This document shows, in pieces, positions 17,175-26,328 of a stretch of 64,000 nt of DNA. Positions within the stretch are counted from its first letter, which is position 1, and each line of letters begins with the position of its first letter. The position numbers were made by a program, and so were the translations under genes. Source of the DNA: Flagellimonas sp. MMG031 (GTDB taxonomy: Bacteria > Bacteroidota > Bacteroidia > Flavobacteriales > Flavobacteriaceae); assembly GCF_040112705.1 (NCBI RefSeq), contig NZ_CP157804.1, positions 3,094,001 through 3,158,000 of the forward strand, written 5' to 3'. Below the pieces are notes generated by a model. It saw nothing but the letters and a program-made list of their open reading frames with translations. It searched no databases and was not told the DNA's origin.

Positions 17175-17216
17175 AGACGGTAAGGTCGTAATTAGTTTCG
17201 TGCAACGGAAGTGCAT

Positions 17217-17634
17217 TTATTGACCGCTGCATTTGTCGCAGATTCCCTTAATGACCAAATTGGCATTTTCTGCCACATACCCATCAGGTAGATTGATATG
17301 GGGAATCTTATGCTCAGTGAGACAGACCGTTTCATCACAGTTATCGCAATGAAAGTGCAGGTGCAGATCTTGTTCCATTTCACAATTGCAACCTGGTTCG
17401 CACAGGGCATACTTTGAAATATTGGTGCCATCATCTATTTGGTGCACAATTCGTTTTTCCTCAAAGGTCTTCAGGGTCCGGTACAATGGTTCTGTCCGCT
17501 TTTGAGAAAGCGTTCTCCATATCGGTCAGGGCAATGGCCACTTCCTTTTCAGCCAAATATTTATAGATCAAAATACGCATCGCCGTTGGGCGTACACCTT
17601 TGTTTTCCAATGTTTTTTCAATGTCTGTCATCAT
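17217..17634 (-). pseudogene. Fur-family metalloregulator, split by a frameshift
   Basis: The N-terminal part (ATG at 17634) reads MMTDIEKTLENKGVRPTAMR and on to MENAFSKADRT, a Fur winged-helix start. The frame then breaks at about 17486-17488, and the rest (LYRTLKTFEEKRIVHQIDDG ... HLHFHCDNCDETVCLTEHK ... CDKCSGQ) continues in another frame. A codon expected between the ACC and TTG is reduced to one base, so two bases seem lost. The intact parts contain the Fur metal ligands HLHFHCDNC and CDKC. Neighbours are a metal ATPase and an RND pump, so a metal-responsive repressor is likely. Whether the break is real or a sequencing error cannot be told. Confidence 0.85.
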
Positions 17635-17646
17635 ATTGTAATTTTA

Positions 17647-18844
17647 TCAATGGCTATGTCCCGCATCCCCTTTTTTCATTTGGGCCATTAAATAGTAGGC
17701 ATTGTTGTATGCAAATGTAGTATATGGCCCAACGGAATCTACAAAATCGATGGCGACCCAATCCCCGTCATTTGGGCCTGTGTTAATTTCGACAGGTTTG
17801 AAGCTCCAGTCATTGCCTTCACGCTCCGCTTTAAAAATATACTTCTTTCCCTCGTTCGAACTTATTGCACTTTCAGGCACCGCAACGGTCTCGGATTTTT
17901 GGATTTCAATCCGTCCTTCAACATACATCCCTGGAATCAGCTGCCCTTCCTTGTTCTCGATTTCAGCATGGACGTGTATCGCTTTGGGATTTTGCTCGAA
18001 AGTTTTCCCTACGGAATAAATTTTCGCAGTAAGTTCCTTTCCGGGAATGGATTGTACATTGAAGGATACTTGCTGGCCTACCTTTACTTTGTACACATCC
18101 TTTTCAAACACCATTAAATCGGCATGGACGTGATGGGTGTCAACGATTTCAAATAGGTCGGTCTGCGGTTCTACGTACTGCCCGGTCTTCACCGCTACTT
18201 TTTGGACAAATCCCTCAATGGGACTTCGCAATGCCACCCGTTGGTAAATCGTACCGTTTCTGACCCCGGATGCACTAATGTTCAATTGTTCCAACTGTGC
18301 TTCCAATCCTTTTGCCAGGCTTTGGGAGGCCCGGTATTCCGCTTCGGCCTTTTGAAAGTTGGCCCCGCTGCCCACCCCGGCATCATACAGGGTTTTTTGT
18401 CTTTCAAATTCCTTCTTAAGAAACTGGCTGTTACTGTAGGCGTTCAGGAAATCGGTCTGTTTCTGGATGATATTGGGGTGGGACAGAGGCAACCGTTTGA
18501 CCTTTGCTTACTTTGTCGCCTTCAATGACCTCTATGGACACCACATTGGCACCCACGACGGTAGTAATGGTCGCTTCGTTCTGTGGTGGGACCTCCAGTT
18601 GGCCATTGGCCTCCACATATTGCTTCATAACACGTGGGGCAACGGTATCGATTTTCATGTTAAGGTTGCGGAATTGCGTTTCCGTTAGCATGGCTTCTTT
18701 GGCTTCACCTTCTTTGTGCATTTCACCCACTTCAGGATTTTTTTGCTTTGCTTCCTCAGTATCGGCTTTGGAATTCCCACAGGAAGTAAGAACCAAGAGC
18801 ATCGTCACGAGCCCGATAACGCTATATTTAAAAAGATTGTTCAT
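17647..18844 (-). pseudogene. RND efflux periplasmic adaptor (CusB/CzcB-like), split by a frameshift
   Basis: From ATG 18844 the product is a lipoprotein (MNNLFKYSVIGLVTMLLVLTSC) with the adaptor start VEANGQLEVPPQNEATITTVVGANVVSIEVIEGDKVSKGQTVA. At about 18484-18488 the frame changes, and LSHPNIIQKQTDFLNAYSNSQFLKKEFERQ continues as the expected helical hairpin, then lipoyl and beta-barrel parts to residue ending DAGHSH. Between GCC and CTG only one base remains of a codon, so a net loss of two bases. Without correction the RND pump next to it would lack its adaptor. The start lies 4 bp after the pump's stop codon, so it is the second gene of the operon. Confidence 0.88.
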
Positions 18845-18848
18845 TTGT

Positions 18849-21800
18849 CTATTGTTTAAAATATTGTAGTTCAAATACTGATTCCAGATAGTTGTCAAGA
18901 GCGTCAAGTGCATCCATTTCCGTGTTTATGGCATCCCGAATAATCTGTGTGAACGCTGCATAGTCCACCGCACCCTCCGCGTAGGCCAACAATGCTCCCC
19001 TGCGCTGCTCTTGGGCAAGCGGCAAGGCCTTGTCCCTATAAAATTGCCACGATGCGCTCCATTTCCGATAGGCTTGCACCGCCTGCCGATATTCGGATTG
19101 CAGCTGGCGTTTGGTATAATCCGCATTGGTCTTTGCGATTTCACTTTCAATTTTGGCGGCCTTGGCTTGACTACGCTGTCCACCTGAAAACAAAGGAACC
19201 GAAATGCCGGCTTGATAGGTGTAGAACCCGCTATTGCCATTGACCTGTTGCAGTCCGCCCTGAAGGTTGAACTTAGGCAGCAGGTCAGCCCGTGCCGCAT
19301 CATATGTCGCCTCGGCCTCTTCGATGCGCCTTTGTGAAAGTTCCAGCTCTGGGTGTTTTCCCAAATCCCCGTCCCATCCCAAAACCGTTACCGCACTTTC
19401 ATCAAGCTTTTCTGGAACGGAATAGTAGATGTCCGAAACCAACCAAAGATTGAGCTTTTGCAGGGCGATGGCATAATCACTTTCGGCCTGTTGCAGTTGA
19501 TTGTTGATTTGTAAGGCCTGATTTGTGGCCGATGAATATTCCAGCCGGGAAATGGCTTCTACCTTGAAGTTGAGTTCTATTGCTTTTTTAAACTGTGAAT
19601 AAATGGAATCCAGTTCACGGTACAGTTCAAATTTCTGTCGTTGTCGATAGGCTTCTGACCAAGCCTTTTTGACCTCCTGTTCCACTTGCAGTTCGGAAAG
19701 GTCAAGAGCTGTCTCGGCCAAAGCGATGCGTTGTCTCTGCAAACGCCTTTTTGCACTGATGCCCAACAGGTCGATATTCTGTTGTCCAACCCCAACCAAG
19801 GTATAAATTCCTTGTCCGTCCGCAATTTCTTCGCCACCTGTAAAGACTTGGGTATTGCCAAGGTCGTAAGCCATACCTTTTAGGGCGGTTTGTTTTTGGA
19901 CCTCCCATTGTTTCGCTTTCAACAGCGGGTAGTTTTTCTTGGAAACTTCCACCGCCTTTTCCAATGAAATAGCGGGCAGTGAATCTTTAGGCTGGATCTG
20001 CCGTGCATTTTCAAAACCTTCTTGCGCATGCATTTTGGCAGGCAGTGCGGTGGCGAACAAAAGAAGGACCATGACCACAGGGGTACCCCATTTCGGGTCG
20101 GGTTTCCTCATCCGTTCCGAACGTCCCTCGACCCATTGGTAAAAGATGGGTAGGATAAAGAGGGTCAAGAGGGTCGAAGTTATCAAGCCACCAATGACCA
20201 CGGTGGCCAAAGGTCGCTGTACCTCTGCCCCGGCCGAAGCCGAAACGGCCATGGGAAGAAACCCTAAAATATCCGTAAAGGCCGTGAGCATAATGGGACG
20301 AATCCGTCTTTTGGTGCCTTCTATAATTCTACCTTTAAGATTGGTCACGCCTTCTTCCTTCAGTTCATTGAGACCACTTATCATGACGAGTCCGTTCAGA
20401 ACGGCCACGCCAAAAAGCACGATAAAGCCGACCCCCGCGGAAATACTAAAGGGCATATCCCTTAACCAGAGGGCGAACACACCGCCAATGGTGGCCATCG
20501 GGATGGCGAGGTAGATCATCAAGGTCTGTGGAAAGGACTTTAGCGCAAAATAAATCAATATGAAAATCAGGAACAAGGCAATAGGGACCACAGTTTGCAA
20601 TCTATTGCTGGCGCGTTCCAGATTTTCGAAAGCTCCACCATACCGAATGTAATATCCTGTGGGCAGGTCAAACTGGGCATCCAATTTTTCTTGGATATCC
20701 TCTACAACGGATTTTACGTCACGGTCGCGAATATTGATGCCCACATAGGTCCGCCTATTGGTATTGTCACGGCTTATCTGCATGGGGCCGGGTTCATAAC
20801 TTACCTCGGCAATTTCCCGTAATGGGATTTGCGAACCATTGGGCAGGTTGATGAACAGGTTCTGGATGTCCTCGATGCCTTGGCGGTTTTCCTCTTGAAG
20901 CCTTACGACCAGGTCAAACCGTTTTTCACCCTCGAAGATTACGCCCGCCTTTCCTCCTGCAAAGGCGGCCTGTACCACTTTATTGAGCTGTTCGATCTTT
21001 AGACCGTACTGTGCCAATTTATTGCGGTTATAGTCAATGGTGATTTGTGGCAGGCCGTCCGTGGCCTCAACTTTCATATCTGCCACACCGGGAACGGTGG
21101 CAATGATTTCCCCCATTTCCTCGGCCTTGCTTGCCAATATGCCGAGGTCTTCCCCGAACAATTTAATGGCCACATCCTCACGAACACCCGTAAGCAATTC
21201 GTTGAAGCGCATTTCTATAGGTTGGGTAAACTCAAAATTCACACCGGGAACGATACTGATGGCCTCCTTCATTTTTTCCACCAATTCATCCTTGCTTTCT
21301 GCAGATGTCCATTCATCCGTTGGTTTGAGGATAACGAAGACATCGGCGATATCCATGGGCATCGGGTCCGTTGGTACATCGGCGACACCGATACGGCTGA
21401 GAACGGTTTCCGCTTCGGGAAATTCGGCCTTCACGATACGTTCAATCTTTGTCGTGGTTTCGATGGTTTCCGACAGGGAACTGCCGGGTTTCAAGATGGC
21501 ATGAAAGGCAATATCACCTTCGTCCAATTGCGGGATAAACTCACCACCCATTCTCGTAAAGGCGAAAATGGCAATGGCAAAAAGGCCAAGTGCAATGCTT
21601 ACGACCATTTTGGCCTTGGAAAGTGATTTGGTCAACAACGGTTCATATTTCTGCTCAATCCAATGCACGAACCTATCGCCATAGGATTGTTTTTTGGATT
21701 TTGGCGGCCGTAGGAACAATGCCGAAACCATGGGCACATAGGTAAGACACAATAGCATGGCCCCGATCATGGCAAAAATGAAGGTGAGGGCCATGGGCCG

Positions 21801-23222
21801 GAACATTTTCCCTTCGACACCCTCCAAGGCCAAAATGGGCAGGAACACGATCAGAATGATCAGCTGGCCAAAGAAAGCGGCGTTCATCATTTTTTTGGAG
21901 GCCTTAGCGGCGATGTCATCCCGTGTTTCTGCACTAACGCCATTCTTTTTGACCACATAGGAGTACATTAAAAAAACGGTGCCCTCTACGATGATCACCG
22001 CACCATCCACGATGATTCCAAAATCGATAGCCCCCAAGCTCATCAAGTTTGCCCATACATCAAAAACATTCATCAGAATAAAGGCAAACAATAGGGATAA
22101 GGGTATGGTCGAAGCCACAATGAGTCCGCCACGCCAATTCCCCAACAGCAAGACCAACACGAAGATCACGATAAGCCCACCTTCCAAAAGGTTCCCAGTT
22201 ATCGTGCCTGTTGTCTCGGCGATCAATTCGCTGCGGTCAAGGAAAGGTTTGATGGACACCCCTTCAGGAAGGGACCGTTGTATCTGTTCCACACGTCGGG
22301 TCACGTTCTCGATCACCTCGTTGGAATTTGCCCCTTTGAGCATCAAGATCATTCCGCCCACGGCTTCGCCCTTTCCATCTTTGGTAAGCGCACCATAGCG
22401 TACCGCACTTCCCATGCTTACCTTACCTATATCCTTCACTTTGATGGGAATGCCATTAACGGCCTTGACCACCATGTTTTCGATATCCGATATGGTCCTG
22501 GCCAGCCCTTCACCACGAATGAAGTTGGCTTGGTGGTTACGCTCGATGTAGGCCCCGCCTGTATTCTGGTTGTTGTTTTCAAGGGCCGAGAACACTTCTG
22601 TAATGGTTATACCAATGGCGCGAAGTTCGTCCGGGTCAACCGCCACTTCGTATTGCTTTTTGTTTCCGCCAAAGGCGTTTACCTCCACCACGCCGGGCAC
22701 CATGGCCATCTGTCTCCGTACAATCCAGTCCTGGATCGTACGCAGTTCGGTTGCCGAATATTCACCTTGATGTTCATCATCTACTTCAAGGGTATATTGA
22801 TAGATTTCGCCCAATCCCGTTGAAATTGGACCCATAACGGGTTTGCCAAAACCCGAAGGGATCTGTTCTTGAACCTCGGGCAGTTTTTCGGCTACAAGTT
22901 GTCTGGGCAAATAAGTGCCCACCTCATCGTCAAATACAATGGTCACCACAGAAAGCCCAAAACGGGAAACAGAGCGGATTTCCTTGACATTGGGTAGGTT
23001 GCTCATCGCAACTTCCACGGGATAGGTCACGAATTGCTCAATATCCTCTGTTCCCAGATTAGGTGATTGAGTGATGACCTGCACTTGATTATTGGTGATA
23101 TCCGGTACGGCATCGATGGGAACTTGGGTCATGCTATAAACGCCCGCACCAATCAATGCGAGGGTCAGCAGACCTATAATAAATTTGTTATTGATTGAAA
23201 AATCAATGATTCTGTTGATCAT
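18849..23222 (-). CDS. CzcA-type heavy-metal RND pump fused to a TolC-like outer-membrane factor
   Basis: 1457 residues. The first about 1040 residues are a complete RND transporter, from MINRIIDFSINNKFIIGLLTLALIGAGVYS to the last helix before PIFYQWVEG. The motif AIDFGIIVDGAVIIVEG carries the Asp/Asp/Glu proton-relay set typical of CzcA/CnrA (divalent Co, Zn, Cd, Ni) rather than CusA. After a signal-like segment (VVMVLLLFATALPAKMHAQ) the C-terminal about 400 residues are TolC/CzcC-like (coiled helices, FQLQ repeats, ESVFELQYF end). Such fusions are known in Bacteroidota. It is the first gene of the pump operon; DUF6660 lies 120 bp upstream on the same strand. Confidence 0.93.
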   Translation of the reverse strand: MINRIIDFSINNKFIIGLLTLALIGAGVYSMTQVPIDAVPDITNNQVQVITQSPNLGTEDIEQFVTYPVEVAMSNLPNVKEIRSVSRFGLSVVTIVFDDEVGTYLPRQLVAEKLPEVQEQIPSGFGKPVMGPISTGLGEIYQYTLEVDDEHQGEYSATELRTIQDWIVRRQMAMVPGVVEVNAFGGNKKQYEVAVDPDELRAIGITITEVFSALENNNQNTGGAYIERNHQANFIRGEGLARTISDIENMVVKAVNGIPIKVKDIGKVSMGSAVRYGALTKDGKGEAVGGMILMLKGANSNEVIENVTRRVEQIQRSLPEGVSIKPFLDRSELIAETTGTITGNLLEGGLIVIFVLVLLLGNWRGGLIVASTIPLSLLFAFILMNVFDVWANLMSLGAIDFGIIVDGAVIIVEGTVFLMYSYVVKKNGVSAETRDDIAAKASKKMMNAAFFGQLIILIVFLPILALEGVEGKMFRPMALTFIFAMIGAMLLCLTYVPMVSALFLRPPKSKKQSYGDRFVHWIEQKYEPLLTKSLSKAKMVVSIALGLFAIAIFAFTRMGGEFIPQLDEGDIAFHAILKPGSSLSETIETTTKIERIVKAEFPEAETVLSRIGVADVPTDPMPMDIADVFVILKPTDEWTSAESKDELVEKMKEAISIVPGVNFEFTQPIEMRFNELLTGVREDVAIKLFGEDLGILASKAEEMGEIIATVPGVADMKVEATDGLPQITIDYNRNKLAQYGLKIEQLNKVVQAAFAGGKAGVIFEGEKRFDLVVRLQEENRQGIEDIQNLFINLPNGSQIPLREIAEVSYEPGPMQISRDNTNRRTYVGINIRDRDVKSVVEDIQEKLDAQFDLPTGYYIRYGGAFENLERASNRLQTVVPIALFLIFILIYFALKSFPQTLMIYLAIPMATIGGVFALWLRDMPFSISAGVGFIVLFGVAVLNGLVMISGLNELKEEGVTNLKGRIIEGTKRRIRPIMLTAFTDILGFLPMAVSASAGAEVQRPLATVVIGGLITSTLLTLFILPIFYQWVEGRSERMRKPDPKWGTPVVMVLLLFATALPAKMHAQEGFENARQIQPKDSLPAISLEKAVEVSKKNYPLLKAKQWEVQKQTALKGMAYDLGNTQVFTGGEEIADGQGIYTLVGVGQQNIDLLGISAKRRLQRQRIALAETALDLSELQVEQEVKKAWSEAYRQRQKFELYRELDSIYSQFKKAIELNFKVEAISRLEYSSATNQALQINNQLQQAESDYAIALQKLNLWLVSDIYYSVPEKLDESAVTVLGWDGDLGKHPELELSQRRIEEAEATYDAARADLLPKFNLQGGLQQVNGNSGFYTYQAGISVPLFSGGQRSQAKAAKIESEIAKTNADYTKRQLQSEYRQAVQAYRKWSASWQFYRDKALPLAQEQRRGALLAYAEGAVDYAAFTQIIRDAINTEMDALDALDNYLESVFELQYFKQ

Positions 23223-23345
23223 ATAAAATGTGTTTTAATTCAGTTGAACCAATGCAATAGGGTTGCAAGTATGAGGGAACAGGTCTTTGAAAAGTTCAAA
23301 GTCCATAAACCTCATAATCGGATATAGCTATCCTGTAAAACTGAA

Positions 23346-23654
23346 TTAAACCTGTGGAGGTTGAAATAGTGGGTCGGTAAATTCCTTGCCCAATCCTTCA
23401 AAATGGGTGAAAACCTCTTCAAGGTAAGTCTCTTGAAGCGGCTGGAATCGAGCTATACCAAAATCCACCGTGTGCACATGGCAGCAATGGCAGTGGCAAA
23501 ATGGTGAGCATAGTTCACAATTCTCGCTGTGTTCACCATCAAATTGAACCAGATAAACACCTTGGGAGTCTTCTGTTACGTTACCCGCATCACTGCAAGG
23601 AACCACATTGAGTGCCAACACGTAGATGGATAATATGACGGTAAAAAATTTCAC
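23346..23654 (-). CDS. DUF6660-type small exported protein
   Basis: 102 residues: signal peptide MKFFTVILSIYVLALNVVPCSDA, then a Cys/His cluster ENCELCSPFCHCHCCHVHTVDFG, then FEGLGKEFTDPLFQPPQV. This layout is that of the DUF6660 proteins found directly upstream of CzcA/CusA genes in Flavobacteria. The cluster would bind metal in the periplasm; the function is unproven. It precedes the RND gene by 123 bp, likely the first gene of the operon. The 620 bp between it and arsR hold no gene I can support. Confidence 0.8.
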   Translation of the reverse strand: MKFFTVILSIYVLALNVVPCSDAGNVTEDSQGVYLVQFDGEHSENCELCSPFCHCHCCHVHTVDFGIARFQPLQETYLEEVFTHFEGLGKEFTDPLFQPPQV

Positions 23655-24220
23655 TTTGCAAAGATAACAGAACTTTGGTGCAACTGCATTGCAAAATCCG
23701 GAAAGGACCTATTGAAGATTTAGTGTGTGGAACCAAGAGCATTCCATTTCAAATTTCAAGGGATGATCAAATGGGGCAATCCGGACCATCCAAAATTCAA
23801 GACAGGAAATTTCCAATCCATTCCAACGCCCCAAAAGGCTATGGCTTTACCAGAGCACGTCCCAATCCCAATTCGTCTGGAAAAAATCAAAGTATCCAAG
23901 AACGCTCATATAACCGAAAAAATAAATCACTGCTGGAACAAGCCTCTACAACTGCCATGCAACACGAAACAAAGTACAGTTGGCAAGTGGAACAAGCAAA
24001 CGTTCCTTGTAATGGACAGGTGTCCAACTGACCGTAATAAACGGTCTTAATCATAGTACAAAATGGTGGCCTAAAAGATTCAATTTCTGTAGCGGGCAGT
24101 ACTAAAGGCCACGTCGGATGTATAAAAGTCCTATTCAAAAGGGGCAAGTTGACCTGTAATGGGATGCTTCCTTGAAGGATAAGCCAGTCGTTCCATAAAC
24201 CGGTCATAAAAAAACACAAT
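23655..24220. other. Intergenic region between the RND operon and arsR
   Basis: Divergent region that must contain the promoter of the leftward DUF6660-RND operon and leads up to the arsR operator. Several short frames overlap here on both strands, but none has a natural composition or a recognisable product. Nothing else is supported. Confidence 0.5.
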
Positions 24221-24263
24221 TTATTTAAGCATTTGCTTATATAATGATATAACCTTATCTTTA
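24221..24263 (+). promoter_or_regulatory. Promoter with ArsR-type palindromic operator
   Basis: An 11-2-11 imperfect palindrome (24221-24231, tt, 24234-24244; 10 of 11 positions pair; core taagca-tt-tgctta) has the form of ArsR/SmtB operators. Within it TTTG at 24232-24235 serves as a -33 element and TATCTTTA at 24256-24263 as a -7 element (Bacteroidota consensus TAnnTTTG), 20 bp apart. The ATG of arsR follows at 24278. Autoregulation by metal-released repressor is the natural reading. Confidence 0.75.
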
Positions 24264-24277
24264 ATAAAATTTTTATC

Positions 24278-24649
24278 ATGGCCCTTGAATTAAGTTGCAC
24301 CCGCGCCGAGGCGGACCAAAAGCAGTTGATGCGCTGTCGCGAGACACTACGGATGAGTTCGAATTCAATCAACACTATTGGTAAGGTACTGGCCCTAGCA
24401 GGAAATGAGACCAGATTGAAGATTCTTTTCCTGCTGAACAAGGAAGGTGAGCTCTGCCCTTGTGATTTTTCAGATATACTGGAAATGACCGTACCCGCAA
24501 TTTCGCAGCATATCCGTAAGATGAAGGATGCTGGTCTAATTACCTCCAGACGGGAAGGCCAAACCTTGTATTACTCACTGGTAAAAGGCCAAAGCGAGGT
24601 GTTGGAAGGCATCTTCAGCAGGCTTCAGGAAAACAAAAAAGTTGCATAG
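24278..24649 (+). CDS. ArsR/SmtB-family metalloregulator
   Basis: 123 residues with the winged helix of ArsR proteins: KVLALAGNETRLKILFLLNKEGELCPCDFSDILEMTVPAISQHIRKMKDAGLITSRREGQTLYYSL. ELCPCDFSDIL carries the two Cys of an alpha3 metal site (CxC, ArsR/CadC type), and a third Cys is in ELSCTRAEADQKQLMRC near the N-terminus, as in CadC. This points to a soft metal (Hg, Cd, Pb). It heads the mercury-type cluster and has the palindromic operator directly in front. It ends 1 bp before the merTP ATG. Confidence 0.9.
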   Translation: MALELSCTRAEADQKQLMRCRETLRMSSNSINTIGKVLALAGNETRLKILFLLNKEGELCPCDFSDILEMTVPAISQHIRKMKDAGLITSRREGQTLYYSLVKGQSEVLEGIFSRLQENKKVA

Positions 24650-24650
24650 A

Positions 24651-25253
24651 ATGAACATAGAAAGATCATCATATTCAGCAATGTTCACTGGAGTTTTTAC
24701 AGCGATCACAGCCTCATTATGCTGCATCACACCTGTGCTTGCATTGATTGCGGGCACCAGCGGAATGGCATCTACCTTTGCATGGCTGGAAGCTTTCAGA
24801 CCATTTTTTATAGGCCTGACCGTATTGGTACTTGGATTTGCCTGGTACCAGAAGCTAAAGTCAAAATCGCAGCAAGAAATTGATTGTGCCTGTGAAAATG
24901 ATGTAAAACCTTCCTTTCTACAATCAAAAAGGTTCCTGCTATTTGTTACCCTCTTTGCGGGACTGATGCTGGCATTTCCATATTTCTCAGGGCTTTTTTA
25001 TGCCCAACCGACCAAGGAAATCATATATGTGCCCCAGGACAACATGGTAGATATAACCTTTACAGTGGAAGGAATGACCTGTTCCGGCTGCGAAAACCAC
25101 ATTGAGAACGAGGTCAACAAATTGGACGGTATCGTTTCAGTAAAAGCAAGCTATGAAAAAAGCAATACTACAGTTAAATATGACCGTACCAAAGTTACGG
25201 AGCAACGAATCATAAAGGCCATCAACAATACGGGCTATAAGGTTTCCGAATAA
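24651..25253 (+). CDS. merTP: Mercuric transport fusion protein MerTP
   Basis: 200 residues. The first 120 are MerT-like: ITASLCCITPVLALIAGTSG (vicinal Cys pair of MerT in the first helix), two more membrane helices and the DCACEND loop. The last 70 are a MerP-like HMA domain: VDITFTVEGMTCSGCENHIENEVNKLDGIVSVKASYEKS. The protein takes up Hg(II) and passes it inward. A TTG at 24642 would add three residues; ATG 24651 is preferred. It follows arsR at once, but no mercuric reductase gene is present in the window. Confidence 0.92.
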   Translation: MNIERSSYSAMFTGVFTAITASLCCITPVLALIAGTSGMASTFAWLEAFRPFFIGLTVLVLGFAWYQKLKSKSQQEIDCACENDVKPSFLQSKRFLLFVTLFAGLMLAFPYFSGLFYAQPTKEIIYVPQDNMVDITFTVEGMTCSGCENHIENEVNKLDGIVSVKASYEKSNTTVKYDRTKVTEQRIIKAINNTGYKVSE

Positions 25254-25254
25254 T

Positions 25255-25461
25255 ATGGATACAAAAATATTATCTACCATTACCTGTCCCAAATGTGGGT
25301 ACCAAGAAGAGGAAGAAATGCCAACCGATGCTTGCCAGTACTTTTATGAATGTAAAAACTGTCACGAAGTAATTCGACCTAAAGAAGGCGATTGCTGTGT
25401 TTTTTGTTCCTATGGCTCTGTCGCCTGTCCACCCATACAGAATAAATCTTCCTGTTGTTGA
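25255..25461 (+). CDS. GDCCVxC-motif putative metal-binding protein
   Basis: 68 residues with CPKCGYQEEEEMPTDACQYFYECKNCHEVIRPKEGDCCVFCSYGSVACPPIQ. The GDCCVFC motif and two CxxC pairs place it among GDCCVxC-domain proteins, which sit beside MerTP in Bacteroidota. One base separates it from merTP. It probably hands over or buffers Hg(II) or another soft metal; not proven. Confidence 0.9.
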   Translation: MDTKILSTITCPKCGYQEEEEMPTDACQYFYECKNCHEVIRPKEGDCCVFCSYGSVACPPIQNKSSCC

Positions 25462-25519
25462 CGAGAATAGTGGTTGACCAACCTTTTCACAACCATATAT
25501 TGCAGATAAAATATAAATT

Positions 25520-25882
25520 ATGATACCAAAAGATTTAAGCCAGGACATCAAAACAAGACTTCAAAGCATCAATGGACAGGTAAACGGTTTGGTCAGGTTA
25601 TTGGACGAAAGTTCCGACCCCGAGAAGATTTTGGTACAGTTCAAAGCAGTGAAGAACGCCTTGGACAAGGCACATCACCTGCTCCTCGATGAGACCTATC
25701 GAAAGACCCTCGCCATCAAGATATCCGAGACTGTCGAGGCCTGTCCAGGAAATTGCGGCAATGAAGAACGTATCGAATTTATACGAAAGCAATTTCCAGA
25801 TTTGGAATTGGACAGCCTAACGGAAAAGATGAAGGAAATAGATGCGCTCAAGGCCAAACTCGAAAACCACAAAAATGCTTGA
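25520..25882 (+). CDS. CsoR/RcnR-family metal-sensing repressor
   Basis: 120 residues: DIKTRLQSINGQVNGLVRLLDESSDPEKILVQFKAVKNALDKAHHLLLDETYRKTL is the four-helix CsoR/FrmR fold. The usual Cys on helix 2 is absent: the KNALDKAHHLL helix has a His pair, and Cys are at EACPGNCGNEE in the C-terminal part, so metal selectivity is unclear. It is 58 bp after the GDCCVxC gene and is closed by a terminator, so a separate regulator within the cluster. Confidence 0.75.
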   Translation: MIPKDLSQDIKTRLQSINGQVNGLVRLLDESSDPEKILVQFKAVKNALDKAHHLLLDETYRKTLAIKISETVEACPGNCGNEERIEFIRKQFPDLELDSLTEKMKEIDALKAKLENHKNA

Positions 25883-25910
25883 CCTCCCCATAATCACTAC
25901 CGATTGGATG

Positions 25911-25937
25911 GCCTGCACGATGCGGGCTTTTTTTTTT
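25911..25937 (+). terminator. Rho-independent terminator after the CsoR-like gene
   Basis: Stem gcctgc (25911-25916) with gcgggc (25922-25927), five of six pairs plus one G-T, loop acgat, followed by ten T. It ends the arsR-merTP-GDCCVxC-csoR transcript. Confidence 0.75.
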
Positions 25938-26041
25938 GAAATTTTATTTGGAGACCACCCTACCCACCATTCTACCTTTGATGCATTGTTTGAATTCCAT
26001 GTCGCGTACAGGAAATTTTAAACTATTTAAAAAACAGAAAC

Positions 26042-26311
26042 ATGAAACGTCAAGTAGAAGTATTTACGGCCAATTGTCCGGTCTGTGACCCCGTGGTCAA
26101 AAAGATAAAGGAACTGGCCTGCGATACATGTGAGGTAACGACCTATGATCTGGTCAGGCAATGTGAGGACAAGACCTGTCTTGATAAGTTGGATGAATAC
26201 GGCATCAAGAAAGTGCCTGCTGTGGTCGTGAACGGTGAGCTCTTGGAATGCTGTAAGGATTCGGCCATTACCGAAATGGAATTGGTGGAAGCAGGAATTG
26301 GGCAGTCATAA
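26042..26311 (+). CDS. Thioredoxin-like small protein
   Basis: 89 residues: VEVFTANCPVCDPVVKKIKELA with CPVC as the redox pair and KKVPAVVVNGELLECCKDS as the cis-Pro region. A further Cys-rich part (CDTCEVTTYD, QCEDKTCLDK) could bind metal. It starts a second gene group with its own 160-bp intergenic region. In mer clusters lacking a reductase such proteins may serve thiol transfer; this is inference. Confidence 0.85.
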   Translation: MKRQVEVFTANCPVCDPVVKKIKELACDTCEVTTYDLVRQCEDKTCLDKLDEYGIKKVPAVVVNGELLECCKDSAITEMELVEAGIGQS

Positions 26312-26328
26312 TTGAAAAGTGTTTGCAT

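Noticed and set aside
23887..24441. 184-residue minus-strand frame upstream of and across arsR
   Set aside because: It runs antisense through the arsR gene and its operator; composition is that of a shadow.
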